From NCBI GenBank assembly GCA_934435205.1, contig CAKSAK010000006.1, positions 90,999-154,998 on the forward strand: a stretch of DNA of 64,000 bases, given 5' to 3'. Position numbers and translations under genes: made by a program. This stretch comes from an uncultured Ruminococcus sp. (lineage in GTDB: Bacteria > Bacillota > Clostridia > Oscillospirales > Ruminococcaceae). The first letter of the stretch is position 1. Every line of letters begins with the position of its first letter. Positions 41,293 through 50,429 of the stretch are shown piece by piece. The notes under the pieces were generated by a model, which was not told where the DNA came from, did not search any database, and was given only the letters and a program-made list of their open reading frames with translations.

Positions 41293-42258
41293 ATGTATTA
41301 TTATATTTTCGGAATAACAGATAAGGGGAATTACCGTGAACAGAATGAGGACTGCATTTTAATAGACCACGAGGTCATCAACAGCGGCAGCTATGAGTCA
41401 ACTGTCGCTGCTCCTTTTATTGCAGCCGTTTGCGACGGCGTTGGTGGAGAAAATGCAGGAGAGGTCGCTTCTGAACTTTGTTTAAGGCATCTTTCCATTC
41501 TTGAATATAATTCAGGGGTGGATATGAAAAGAACGCTTATAGATGTTCACAACAAAATAAAAAAGCAGGGCGTAAGGGCTGAAAACGCTGCAAATATGCA
41601 GACCACCCTGTGCTGCCTTGCGGTGGACGAGGAAAGCAGAGCAATGTGCATAAACGTTGGCGACAGCAGAATGTACCGCTATGTGAACGGCACTATCAGA
41701 CAGATATCTGTTGATCAATCCTATGCACGATATATGTATGAGCATGGCAGGATAGACGATGTGTCAGAGCTTGAGCCACAGTATCAGAATGCCATAATAT
41801 CTTCTATCGGCAGCACTCTCAATGAACCTGATGTGGCACAAACACCATTGGTGGCTGATTTTGGCAAAGAGCCTGACGATATGATAATCATAGTGTCAGA
41901 CGGTGTGTCGGATTACGTTTCTGAGGAAGAAATGGTGGTGGGCCTTGGTCTTGACCTTTCTGTTTCTGAAAAGCTAGGCGCTATAATGGAGCTTGCTCTC
42001 ACAAATGGCGGAACTGACAATGTTTCCGTTGTGGGCATAAAGCCTTATCTTGACGATCATGAGCTTAAAACGCTCACAGCAAAAAAGGCTGTGGAAAAGA
42101 CAGTGAGCGTGCAGGATATGCTTGAAAGTCAGAAGCCTGAAAAGGCGGAAGCTGTAGAGGAAAAGAAGCCTGACGATCAGGCAAAGCTTTTCTCTGATAC
42201 GGTGGACGAGCTTATGAGCCAAATGAATGAAAGTATTGACTTTTTAAAGCAGATATAG
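41293..42258 (+). CDS. PP2C-family serine/threonine phosphatase
   Basis: 321 residues. Metal-binding motifs of bacterial PP2C/Stp enzymes: QNEDC near the start, AAVCDGVGGENAGEVAS, VGDSRMYRYVNGTIRQIS, IIIVSDGVSDYVSEEEM and GGTDNVSVVGI. A Glu/Lys-rich tail (about 265-321) follows the catalytic domain. It dephosphorylates Ser/Thr proteins, and no partner kinase is in the window. It lies downstream of leuB. Its last codons contain the -35 of the ilvB promoter. Confidence 0.9.
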   Translation: MYYYIFGITDKGNYREQNEDCILIDHEVINSGSYESTVAAPFIAAVCDGVGGENAGEVASELCLRHLSILEYNSGVDMKRTLIDVHNKIKKQGVRAENAANMQTTLCCLAVDEESRAMCINVGDSRMYRYVNGTIRQISVDQSYARYMYEHGRIDDVSELEPQYQNAIISSIGSTLNEPDVAQTPLVADFGKEPDDMIIIVSDGVSDYVSEEEMVVGLGLDLSVSEKLGAIMELALTNGGTDNVSVVGIKPYLDDHELKTLTAKKAVEKTVSVQDMLESQKPEKAEAVEEKKPDDQAKLFSDTVDELMSQMNESIDFLKQI

Positions 42259-42264
42259 TATAAT
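42236..42264 (+). promoter_or_regulatory. Promoter of ilvB, within the end of the PP2C gene
   Basis: TTGACT (42236-42241) and TATAAT (42259-42264) with 17 bases between. The -35 lies within the last coding codons of the phosphatase gene. Confidence 0.7.
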
Positions 42265-42324
42265 TATATATTGATATATTTTTATGATCTAAGATGTATT
42301 TTGTAATTTGGAGGAAATAAAAAA

Positions 42325-44016
42325 ATGTTGAAAGAGTTACGTGGCTCAGACGTTATAATTGAATGTTTGCTGGAGCAGGGCGTCGATACAGTGTTCGGCT
42401 ATCCGGGCGGAGCAGTTCTAAACATATATGACTCGCTGTATAAATATTCTGATAAGATACACCATGTTATCACCGCTCATGAGCAGGCTGCCTGCCATGC
42501 GGCTGACGGATATTCAAGAACAACAGGCAGAACGGGCGTTGTTATCGCAACTTCCGGTCCTGGTGCTACGAACCTTGTAACAGGTATCGCCACAGCTTAT
42601 ATGGATTCTATCCCTATGGTGGCTATTACAGGAAACGTAACAAGAGATCTGCTTGGTCTTGACTCTTTTCAGGAGGTAGACATCTGCGGCATCACAATGC
42701 CTATCACAAAGCATAACTACATTGTGAAAGACCCTGCGGAGCTTGCTGACACTATCAGAGAAGCTTTCTATATTGCAAACGAGGGCAGAAAGGGTCCTGT
42801 TCTTATAGATATACCGAAGGATATCACAGGCGCACTTATGGTCTATGAGAAGAAAGAGCCTAAGAAGGTAGTAAATCACAATCCTGAGGGCATAAACGAG
42901 GAGATAGCTGCTGCGGCAGAGCTTATAAAGAATGCTGAGAAGCCTTTTATCTACGCAGGCGGCGGAGTTGTTTCTGCTGACGCAACAGAAGAAATGGCTG
43001 AGTTCGTAAGAAAAGTGGACGCACCTGTTTCATTGTCACTTATGGGTCAGTGCGCACTTGACAATACTAAGGACTGCTATATCGGTATGCTTGGTATGCA
43101 CGGCACAAAGACAGCCGCTATGACGCTTAGCGAATGTGACCTTATGATAGTTCTTGGCTCGAGATTTTCCGACAGAGTTCTTTGCAACGCCAAGACATTT
43201 GCAAAGGATAAGAAGATCATACATATTGATATAGACCCTGCCGAGATAGGCAAGAATATCAACGTTTACAGCCATGTTACTGGAGATGTTAAGTATATCC
43301 TTGCAAAGCTTTGCGAGCTTCTTCCTGATATGAAGCACGAGGCTTGGATGAATACTGTTATGGATTGGAAAAAGCAGTATGCACTGAGAATGGTGCCTAT
43401 CGAGAGCGAGGATGAGGTGCTTCCGCAGGACGTTATCGAGGAGCTTGACAGGCTTACAGACGGCAAGGCTATCATCTCCACAGAAGTCGGTCAGCACCAG
43501 ATGTGGGCTGCACAGTATTATAACTTCAAGTGTCCAAGAAGCTTTGCTTCAAGCGGTGGACTTGGTACAATGGGCTACGGCTTTGGCGCAGGAATGGGCG
43601 CAAAGGTGGGCAACCCTGACAGAACAGTAGTAAACATTGCAGGCGACGGAAGCTTCTTCATGAATTGCAACGAGCTTTCTTCACTTGCAAAGCATAAAAT
43701 TCCGCTTATCGAGCTTGTTTTCGAGAACGACGTTCTCGGAATGGTAAGACAGTGGCAAAGACTTTTCTACGGCAAGAGATTTTCTCAGACTAACATTGAA
43801 AGAGGAACAGACCTTATGAAGCTTGCCGACGCATTTGGCGTTGAGGGCGTAAGGATAACAAAGAAGTCCGAGATAAAGCCAATGCTTGAAAAGGCACTCA
43901 AATGCGGTAAGCCTTGCCTTGTGGACGTTATCATCAACAAGGATATAAACGTTCTTCCAATGGTACCTGCCGGCGCAGACGTTTCACAGCCGATAATGAA
44001 TATCGAACTTGATTAA
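42325..44016 (+). CDS. ilvB: Acetolactate synthase large subunit
   Basis: 563 residues, full length. ThDP-dependent condensation of two pyruvates (or pyruvate plus 2-ketobutyrate), the first shared step of branched-chain amino-acid synthesis. Motifs: VFGYPGGAVLNIYDSLY, the ThDP-activating Glu in TAHEQAACHAADGYSR, VIATSGPGATNLVTGIATAY and the Mg-ThDP site INIAGDGSFFMNCNELSSLA (broadly GDG...N). The regulatory small subunit gene is not adjacent. The ribosome binding site is GGAGGA. Confidence 0.95.
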   Translation: MLKELRGSDVIIECLLEQGVDTVFGYPGGAVLNIYDSLYKYSDKIHHVITAHEQAACHAADGYSRTTGRTGVVIATSGPGATNLVTGIATAYMDSIPMVAITGNVTRDLLGLDSFQEVDICGITMPITKHNYIVKDPAELADTIREAFYIANEGRKGPVLIDIPKDITGALMVYEKKEPKKVVNHNPEGINEEIAAAAELIKNAEKPFIYAGGGVVSADATEEMAEFVRKVDAPVSLSLMGQCALDNTKDCYIGMLGMHGTKTAAMTLSECDLMIVLGSRFSDRVLCNAKTFAKDKKIIHIDIDPAEIGKNINVYSHVTGDVKYILAKLCELLPDMKHEAWMNTVMDWKKQYALRMVPIESEDEVLPQDVIEELDRLTDGKAIISTEVGQHQMWAAQYYNFKCPRSFASSGGLGTMGYGFGAGMGAKVGNPDRTVVNIAGDGSFFMNCNELSSLAKHKIPLIELVFENDVLGMVRQWQRLFYGKRFSQTNIERGTDLMKLADAFGVEGVRITKKSEIKPMLEKALKCGKPCLVDVIINKDINVLPMVPAGADVSQPIMNIELD

Positions 44017-44042
44017 GAAATCGAATTATAGGGGGTAATAAA

Positions 44043-44621
44043 ATGGTAAAATATCCAAATGCCGCAAGCGGTATCAAAAAGGTGTTTCTGGCAAAGATCA
44101 TAGGTGTTATAGGAGTTCCGCTTGCTTTTATACCTGGGATAGGCGAACTTCTTTTGATGACTTGTACCATAGCCGCAACCATTTTCAACGTATGGGGAAT
44201 ACTTGAAGCTTCAAAAGACCATAATGGTTATCAGACAGCTCTTGTTTTCACATTGGCTGATCTTATCTTTTCAATAGTTGACACATTTATTGACAATTCT
44301 GCGATATCAAGTGTTTTGAGTTTTGCTGGCAATGTAATGAACATAGCTGTGCTTTACTATATCTGCAAATCAACAGGCGATCTGCTGAGGGACATGAAGA
44401 ACTATGGCCTTGCAAACAAGGGCGACCATGTGTGGAATGTAAACAAGAACTGCCTTATAGTCATGGCAGTGTGTCTTGTTGTTGCGTTTATACCGATACT
44501 GAACATTCTTGCTGTATTTACAACATTGGTGGTGCTTGTTGTAACTATCTATGCGTCTGTGGTATATCTGATCTATCTCTATCAGAGCGGACAGTATCTC
44601 AGCCTTAACACTAATTTCTAA
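44043..44621 (+). CDS. Integral membrane protein of unknown function
   Basis: 192 residues with about five hydrophobic segments (FLAKIIGVIGVPLAFIPGIG, LMTCTIAATIFNVWGI, LADLIFSIVDTF, NCLIVMAVCLVVAFIPIL, VVLVVTIYASVVYLIYLYQ). GGGGGT lies ahead of the ATG, and the gene begins 26 bases after ilvB. No domain recognised. It is followed by a terminator. Confidence 0.65.
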   Translation: MVKYPNAASGIKKVFLAKIIGVIGVPLAFIPGIGELLLMTCTIAATIFNVWGILEASKDHNGYQTALVFTLADLIFSIVDTFIDNSAISSVLSFAGNVMNIAVLYYICKSTGDLLRDMKNYGLANKGDHVWNVNKNCLIVMAVCLVVAFIPILNILAVFTTLVVLVVTIYASVVYLIYLYQSGQYLSLNTNF

Positions 44622-44630
44622 GCGATTTGA

Positions 44631-44665
44631 GAGCTGTACGGCAAAGGCTGTACAGCTCATTTTTG
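44631..44665 (+). terminator. Terminator after the 192-aa membrane protein gene
   Basis: GAGCTGTAC and GTACAGCTC pair perfectly, followed by ATTTTTG. Confidence 0.85.
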
Positions 44666-44678
44666 TAAGGAGAAACTA

Positions 44679-45833
44679 ATGAAATTCACAAAAAAATTCA
44701 AAGAAAATGCAGCCCTTGTGGTTCTTGGCGTAGTGCTTTTTTGGGGATTGACCAACTATGACAAGTTTTTTAGACTTCTGGGCGTAATGATCGGGGTCTT
44801 GAAGCCTGTTATATTTGGCTGTATAATCGCATTTATCCTGAATGTGCCAATGTCAGGCATTGAAAAGAGGCTTTTTAAGAAGCCTAAAAAAGAGAAATAT
44901 GCCAAAACTGTGGAAACGCTGAAAAGACCATGCTCGATAGTGCTGACCTTTCTGCTTTGCCTGGGCGTTGTGGCACTTGTGTGCTGGCTTATTATCCCTG
45001 CACTCATAAAGACTTTCTCTCAGCTTTCAGACGATATCCCTGTGCTTATTTCAAATATTTCCGACAAGCTCAACAATTCTCCTGAGATAGCAGGGTGGCT
45101 TGACAGAATGAATATAAGCACTGCTGATATTATCGATAAGGTTACAAGCTGGCTGAAAGACGGCGTTGTTATACTGAATACACTCAGCTCCACAGTAAGC
45201 TTTGTGACAGATATTTTCTCAGGTCTTGTGAACTTCTTACTTGGCATTTGCTTTGCGGTCTATATGCTTGCCGCAAAAGAGCGGCTCAAAAACCAGTGCA
45301 AGCGCATAAGCCGTGCTTTTCTCAGCACTCGTATCACCGACCGCATAAGTCGTATATGCCGTCGCTCTATCGACACTTTTGCAAACTTTCTTGTGGGTCA
45401 GACCACGGAAGCCCTTATCCTCGGCTCACTTTGCGGTATTGGTATGGCTATCTTCCGCTTCCCGAATGCAGTGCTTATTGCCATACTTGTTGCCTGCACT
45501 GCGCTTATCCCTATTGTGGGAGCTTTTCTCGGTTATGTGGTGGGCTTCCTGCTTATATGCGTGACGGATTTCAAGCAGGCTGTGCTGTTTTTGGTGTTCA
45601 TGTTCATTATTCAGGCTATCGAGGGCAATCTTATCTATCCAAAGGTGGTAGGAAACTCGGTTGGTCTGCCGTCACTATGGACGCTTTTCGCTATCACCAT
45701 AGGCGGAAACCTCTTCGGCATATTCGGAATGTTCATTGCCGTGCCTGTGTTCTCTGTTATATACTGCACGTTGGGAGAGATAGTCAACTTCAGAAATGAA
45801 AAGAGAGCTGTCAAGGTTGAGGATATATCATAA
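44679..45833 (+). CDS. AI-2E family (TqsA/YdiK-like) transporter
   Basis: 384 residues with about eight membrane segments: an N-terminal hairpin (VVLGVVLFWGLTNY, GVLKPVIFGCIIAFILNVPM), a soluble middle loop, and a C-terminal bundle. Conserved segments are LLGICFAVYMLAAKERL, FLVGQTTEALILGSLCGIGM, AILVACTALIPIVGAFLGYV and AITIGGNLFGIFGMFIAVPV. The family exports small molecules or acts as an Na+/H+ antiporter in some members. Substrate unknown here. AAGGAG ribosome binding site. Confidence 0.92.
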   Translation: MKFTKKFKENAALVVLGVVLFWGLTNYDKFFRLLGVMIGVLKPVIFGCIIAFILNVPMSGIEKRLFKKPKKEKYAKTVETLKRPCSIVLTFLLCLGVVALVCWLIIPALIKTFSQLSDDIPVLISNISDKLNNSPEIAGWLDRMNISTADIIDKVTSWLKDGVVILNTLSSTVSFVTDIFSGLVNFLLGICFAVYMLAAKERLKNQCKRISRAFLSTRITDRISRICRRSIDTFANFLVGQTTEALILGSLCGIGMAIFRFPNAVLIAILVACTALIPIVGAFLGYVVGFLLICVTDFKQAVLFLVFMFIIQAIEGNLIYPKVVGNSVGLPSLWTLFAITIGGNLFGIFGMFIAVPVFSVIYCTLGEIVNFRNEKRAVKVEDIS

Positions 45834-45846
45834 TAAAATAGTCCGT

Positions 45847-46026
45847 ACAAAAAAAGGCTGCACATTTCGTACAAACTTGAGCTTATTGACAACGTCCTAA
45901 ATAAGTGGGACGTCGAGGGCGCCGTCCCCTACAATTTATGTAAATACGCTGTTCATATGTAGTGGCGACCTCAGGTCGCCCGCTGACTATAGTTTTTTCG
46001 ACACAAAAAAGGCTGCACAATTTCGT
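45847..46026. repeat. Insert carrying palindromes, bounded by a split terminator repeat
   Basis: A 24-base sequence (ACAAAAAAAGGCTGCACA-TTTCGT) at 45847-45870 recurs at 46003-46026 (one base gained, one lost). Between them are GGGACG...CGTCCC (45907-45928, shared with 54423-54444) and the near-perfect palindrome GGCGACCTCAGGTCGCC (45964-45980). It looks like a small palindromic element inserted into a terminator. Confidence 0.6.
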
Positions 46027-46037
46027 GCAGCCTTTCG
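46003..46037. terminator. Bidirectional terminator between AI-2E and hydA
   Basis: AAAGGCTGCAC and GTGCAGCCTTT pair perfectly, with A/T-rich flanks on both sides, between convergent genes. Confidence 0.85.
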
Positions 46038-46054
46038 CTATTTATGCTATTTTG

Positions 46055-47731
46055 TTATTTTACATAGCTTACATGAAGCAGTTCATGCTCTCTGCCCTTG
46101 AGGATACCCTCGTAAAGCTTATCCATAAGCGGATTTTCTTCTGAACGCTTCAAAGTGCAAAGCTTGTCAGCATTGTAAAGATTAACACTGCGCTCTTTCT
46201 TCTCGTCGATAGTAGCCTTTGGCTGACCTGCTCCGCCGATACAGCCGTTCGGACAAGCCATAACTTCGATAAGGTCGAAATGCTCGCCAGCTTTCATTCT
46301 GTTCATTATGACCTCAACATTGCGAAGTCCGTTTACAACGCAGACCTTGATAGCCTTGTCGCCAAGAGGTACTTCAAGCTCCTTTATGCCCTCGAAGCCT
46401 CTTACACCCTCGAATGCAAGATTTCTCAGGGAAGCGAGTGATTTGTCTGTGGAAACACGTCTGATAACTGCTTCTGTTACACCGCCTGTTACACCGAAGA
46501 TAACACCTGCGCCTGTCATAGTGCCGAATGGCATATCAACAGCTTCCGGCTCTATCTCGTTGAACACGATACCGGCTTCTTTTATCATCATGATAAGCTC
46601 CTGAGTTGTGATGACAAAATCAACCAGCGGTTTGCCGTTCTCGTCCTTGAACTCATCTCTTGCAGCTTCGCCCTTTTTAGCTGTGCAAGGCATAATAGCA
46701 ACAGAAAGTATCTTTTTGCCTTCGCCCTTGAACTTCTCATTTATTACGGAAGCAAACATCTGCATTGGTGAGCGGCAGGTTGAAATGTTAGGCAGTATCT
46801 CAGGGTACTCGTTCTCAGCATACTTTATCCATGCAGGGCAGCATGATGTGAACAGCGGGAGCTTTCCGCCGTTTGCAAGCCTGTCTGCAAACTCCTTTGA
46901 CTCCTCCATAACAGTGAGGTCTGCGGCTGTTGAGGTGTCAAAAATGTAGTTGAAGCCTATTCTTCTAAGTGCTGCAACTATCTTGCCCATAACGTTCTCA
47001 CCGTTGTAGCCGAACTCTTTTGCCACTGCAACTCTTACAGCCGGAGCTACCTGAGCCACGGCGATAGTGTCCTCCTGATTAAGCTCTTTCCAAAGCCTGT
47101 GGCTGTCGTTCTTTATGATGATAGCGCCTGTTGGACAGACTGCCGCACACTGACCGCAGCCAACGCAGTTTGAATCGCCTATAGGCTTGTCAAATGAGCA
47201 GGCGACCTTCATTTTTGAACCTCTGAATGCAAAATCTATTGCACCAACGTTCTGTACCTCGTTGCACACTCTTACGCAGTCGCCGCAGAGGATACACTTG
47301 TTGGCGTCCCTGGTGATAGATACGGAAGAATCATCGATACAAGGCTTAGACTTAGGATTATCAAAACGTACCCTGTGGATATCAAATCTTGCGGCAAGCT
47401 CCTGCAATTTGCACTTGCCGTTTTTGTCGCAGGTAGTACATTCGCCGCAGTGATTTGAAAGAAGAAGCTCCAATATCATCTTGCGGTATTTTCTCAGCCT
47501 TGGTGTGTTTGTGTATATCTCCATGCCGTTTCTCGGAGGAGTTGAGCAAGCGGCTTCCATGCCGCCCCACTTGTTTTCCACCATGCACATTCTGCAAGCA
47601 CCATATACTGAAAGCTCAGAATAGTAACAGAATGTAGGAAGCTCGATGCCTGCCTTCCTGATAAGCTCAAGCAGATTTTTTTCACCGTTTATAGCAACGG
47701 GGATATTGTCGATTATCATAAACTCTTTATT
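46055..47731 (-). CDS. hydA: [FeFe]-hydrogenase catalytic subunit of the bifurcating HydABC complex
   Basis: 558 residues. The N-terminus is a [2Fe-2S] ferredoxin domain (CYYSELSVYGACRMC), followed by a His-ligated cluster (HCGECTTCDKNGKC) and two [4Fe-4S] ferredoxin motifs (CILCGDCVRVC, CVGCGQCAAVC). The H-cluster domain carries the three signatures TSCCPAW, MPCTAKKGE and MACPNGCIGGAGQ. It makes H2 or oxidises it, using NADH and reduced ferredoxin. I start it at ATG 47731 (AGGAGG upstream), 11 bases after hydB. The first in-frame ATG, 72 bases earlier, lies inside hydB. Confidence 0.95.
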   Translation of the reverse strand, partial: NKEFMIIDNIPVAINGEKNLLELIRKAGIELPTFCYYSELSVYGACRMCMVENKWGGMEAACSTPPRNGMEIYTNTPRLRKYRKMILELLLSNHCGECTTCDKNGKCKLQELAARFDIHRVRFDNPKSKPCIDDSSVSITRDANKCILCGDCVRVCNEVQNVGAIDFAFRGSKMKVACSFDKPIGDSNCVGCGQCAAVCPTGAIIIKNDSHRLWKELNQEDTIAVAQVAPAVRVAVAKEFGYNGENVMGKIVAALRRIGFNYIFDTSTAADLTVMEESKEFADRLANGGKLPLFTSCCPAWIKYAENEYPEILPNISTCRSPMQMFASVINEKFKGEGKKILSVAIMPCTAKKGEAARDEFKDENGKPLVDFVITTQELIMMIKEAGIVFNEIEPEAVDMPFGTMTGAGVIFGVTGGVTEAVIRRVSTDKSLASLRNLAFEGVRGFEGIKELEVPLGDKAIKVCVVNGLRNVEVIMNRMKAGEHFDLIEVMACPNGCIGGAGQPKATIDEKKERSVNLYNADKLCTLKRSEENPLMDKLYEGILKGREHELLHVSYVK

Positions 47732-47742
47732 CATAGCTAAAA

Positions 47743-49635
47743 TTAAACCTCCTTGACAGCTTTGAAATGGCAGTTGGAAATACAAGCTCCGCACTTTATG
47801 CACTTAGAGGTGTCGATCTTGAACGGCTTTTTGATCTCACCGCTGATCGCACCCACAGGACAGACTCTTGAACACTTAGAACAGCCCTTGCATATCTCAG
47901 GGTCGATCTGATATGTCACAAGCTTTTTGCAGTTGCCCGCAGGACACTTCTTATCTCTTATGTGAGCTTCATATTCCTCACGGAAGTTCTTTATTGTAGA
48001 TACAACAGGGAATGCAGCCGTTTTTCCAAGACCGCAGAGAGCAGTTGAGGAGATAGTGTCGGCAAGCTCGAGAAGAAGTTCTATATCACCCTCCTGACCG
48101 TTACCGTTTACGATACGCTCAAGTATCTCAAGCATTCTCTTTGTACCCTCACGGCACGGAACACACTTTCCGCATGATTCGTTTTGAGTGAAGTTCATGA
48201 AAAATCTTGCAACTTCTACCATACAGGACTTATCGTCCATAACAACAAGTCCGCCTGAGCCGATCATAGCACCGACTTTTTTCAGCGAGTCAAAGTCAAG
48301 CTGGATATCGAGGTTAGGTGTAACAAGACAGCCGCCTGACGGACCGCCTATCTGAACAGCCTTGAACTTTCCGTCGCCTCTCATGCCGCCGCCGATATCG
48401 AATATTACCTTTCTGAGAGAAGTTCCCATTGGCACTTCAATAAGACCGGTGTTCGAGATGTTTCCCGTAAGAGCGAAAGCCTTTGTTCCAGGGGAGTTCT
48501 CAGGGCCTATGCTCCTGAACCATTTTGCACCGTTGTTGATGATAACAGGCACGTTAGCCAGCGTTTCAACGTTGTTGAGAACTGTAGGCTCGTTGAAAAG
48601 GCCATGTTCAACAGTTCTTGGCGGCTTAACTCTAGGCATACCACGCTTGCCCTCGATAGAAGCCGTCAGGGCAGAGCCTTCACCGCAAACAAATGCGCCT
48701 GCACCACGGTTTATATGTATTCTGAATGAGTAATCTGTGCCGAGTATATTGTCACCAAGCAGACCAAACTGCTCAGCCTGTGCGATTGCACCTTTAAGAC
48801 GTGATACTGCCAGCGGATATTCCGCACGAACGTAGATATATCCCTCTTTTGCGCCTGTTGCGATACCGGCTATCATCATGCCTTCAAGAAGTCTGTGTGG
48901 GTCGCCCTCCATGATAGAACGATCCATAAATGCGCCAGGGTCGCCCTCGTCACCATTGCAGACTATGTATTTTGTAGGGCTTTTCTGCTTTGCAACGCTT
49001 GTCCACTTTCTGCCAAGAGGGAATCCTCCGCCTCCACGTCCACGAAGATTAGATTCTGTCATTTCGTTGAGTATATCCTCAGGTGACATATTGAGAAGTG
49101 CCTTTTCAAAGGCTCTGTAGCCGCCTATAGCAAGATATTCCTTTATGGAAGTAGCGTCAATGTGACCGCAGTGTTCAAGGACGATACGCTGCTGCATCTT
49201 ATAGAATGGTATTTCTGACTGCTGGCGATATATTTCACCGTTTTTCTTGTAGCACAGTCTTTCAACGCACTCGCCATTGCAGATAGTCTTGTCAACTATC
49301 TCGTCAACATCGTCAAGCTTCACCTTAGTGTAAAGCCAACCCTCCGGCTCTATTCTAACAAGTGGACCCATTTCGCAGAAGCCGTGACAGCCGCTTCTTT
49401 TTACGCCGATAGCGCCCTCGTGGATATCATCATCATGTGGCTCGTCAGCAAGTGCCACCACACACTCCAATCCCTTTGCGGAGATAGTTTCTATAAGCTT
49501 CTGGTATATGTTCAGCGAACCGCCTGCAACACAGCCTGTACCTGCGCAAACAAGCACTTTTCTAGCCTGCTTGTCAACAAGCTTACCATACTGTTCACGA
49601 GCGTTGTCAAGATCGTATTTCGTTTTCAGCAGCAT
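47743..49635 (-). CDS. hydB: NuoF-like flavin subunit of the bifurcating hydrogenase
   Basis: 630 residues. A [2Fe-2S] thioredoxin-like N-terminus (VLVCAGTGCVAGGSLNIYQK), then the NuoF core with the FMN/NADH site (NLRGRGGGGFPLGRKW, CNGDEGDPGAFMDRSIME) and the N3-type cluster (ESCGKCVPCREGTKRM). The C-terminus adds two [4Fe-4S] motifs (CKGCSKCSRVCPVG, CIKCGACISNCHFK). It is the bifurcating flavin subunit that splits electrons between NAD and ferredoxin. hydC ends one base before it. Confidence 0.95.
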   Translation of the reverse strand: MLLKTKYDLDNAREQYGKLVDKQARKVLVCAGTGCVAGGSLNIYQKLIETISAKGLECVVALADEPHDDDIHEGAIGVKRSGCHGFCEMGPLVRIEPEGWLYTKVKLDDVDEIVDKTICNGECVERLCYKKNGEIYRQQSEIPFYKMQQRIVLEHCGHIDATSIKEYLAIGGYRAFEKALLNMSPEDILNEMTESNLRGRGGGGFPLGRKWTSVAKQKSPTKYIVCNGDEGDPGAFMDRSIMEGDPHRLLEGMMIAGIATGAKEGYIYVRAEYPLAVSRLKGAIAQAEQFGLLGDNILGTDYSFRIHINRGAGAFVCGEGSALTASIEGKRGMPRVKPPRTVEHGLFNEPTVLNNVETLANVPVIINNGAKWFRSIGPENSPGTKAFALTGNISNTGLIEVPMGTSLRKVIFDIGGGMRGDGKFKAVQIGGPSGGCLVTPNLDIQLDFDSLKKVGAMIGSGGLVVMDDKSCMVEVARFFMNFTQNESCGKCVPCREGTKRMLEILERIVNGNGQEGDIELLLELADTISSTALCGLGKTAAFPVVSTIKNFREEYEAHIRDKKCPAGNCKKLVTYQIDPEICKGCSKCSRVCPVGAISGEIKKPFKIDTSKCIKCGACISNCHFKAVKEV

Positions 49636-49636
49636 A

Positions 49637-50113
49637 TTATTCAGCCTCCTTTTCTCTCAGTTCCTTAAGCAGAGCCGCAGCCTTGTCAGGATTCATCTCA
49701 GGGTGAACAACATCATTCACAGTGAGAACAGGGGCAAGTCCACAAGCACCAAGACATGAAACAGTTTCCACTGTGAACATCAAATCGTCAGTGGTGGTTT
49801 TCTTCTCGCTAAGACCAAGCTCTCCTCTGAGATATTCGAGAATAGGTATAGATTTTCTTACATGACAGGCAGTGCCGTCACAACATTTGATAACGTATTT
49901 GCCCTTTGGCTCGAGAGAAAAATTCTCATAAAAGGTCGCAACGCTGTATATTCTTGCTTCGCCTGTGCCAAGCTTTTTTGCAAGATATGGGAATATTTCC
50001 TTTGGAAGATAGTGATATATCTCCTGAATATCCTGCAATATGGCTATGACCGCTGTTTTTTCATGATTTTCAAGAATTTTGTCAATCGGTGAATAATCAA
50101 ATTCTTTTGTCAT
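49637..50113 (-). CDS. hydC: NuoE-like [2Fe-2S] subunit of the bifurcating hydrogenase
   Basis: 158 residues with a thioredoxin-like [2Fe-2S] domain. Four cysteine ligands lie in VIKCCDGTACHVRKS and TVSCLGACGLAP, after a helical N-terminus (LQDIQEIYHYLPKEIFPYLA). It feeds electrons in the HydABC complex. First gene of hydC-hydB-hydA on the minus strand. GGAGG ribosome binding site. Confidence 0.94.
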   Translation of the reverse strand: MTKEFDYSPIDKILENHEKTAVIAILQDIQEIYHYLPKEIFPYLAKKLGTGEARIYSVATFYENFSLEPKGKYVIKCCDGTACHVRKSIPILEYLRGELGLSEKKTTTDDLMFTVETVSCLGACGLAPVLTVNDVVHPEMNPDKAAALLKELREKEAE

Positions 50114-50310
50114 AAAATTTCCTCCATATAATTAAAGTTAAATTTGATTACAAAGTCAATAATCAAGACATACTGTCAACTATAATTATATACTATATGA
50201 CACAAAATGAATAATGTTTTTATTTACATGGGATATATATAATTAGAATAAGTATTGACTAACTTGTAGAAATACACATAAACGAAAACGTTTATATAGT
50301 TATAATGCAT
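50114..50310. other. Upstream region of hydCBA
   Basis: AT-rich, no gene. A TATAAT on the minus strand (50185-50190) lacks a clear -35, and a TTGACT...TTTAAT pair lies nearer the start. The hyd promoter is in here but I cannot fix it. Confidence 0.4.
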
Positions 50311-50339
50311 AAAAAATCGAGCCATTTCTCAATGACTCG
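50311..50339 (-). terminator. Terminator downstream of birA
   Basis: On the minus strand CGAGTCATT pairs with AATGGCTCG (one mismatch) around GAGA, followed by ATTTTTT. It lies about 90 bases past the birA stop. Confidence 0.75.
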
Positions 50340-50429
50340 ACCTGCTGATACTATTTGATAAACTGAATTAATTATAAAAAATCATAGTCGTTTGTTTCAT
50401 TAGATATACCTAACATTTCGTATATTATG

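Noticed and set aside
44756..45799. Several frames opposite or alongside the AI-2E gene
   Set aside because: They overlap a clear membrane transporter and lack starts with ribosome binding sites.
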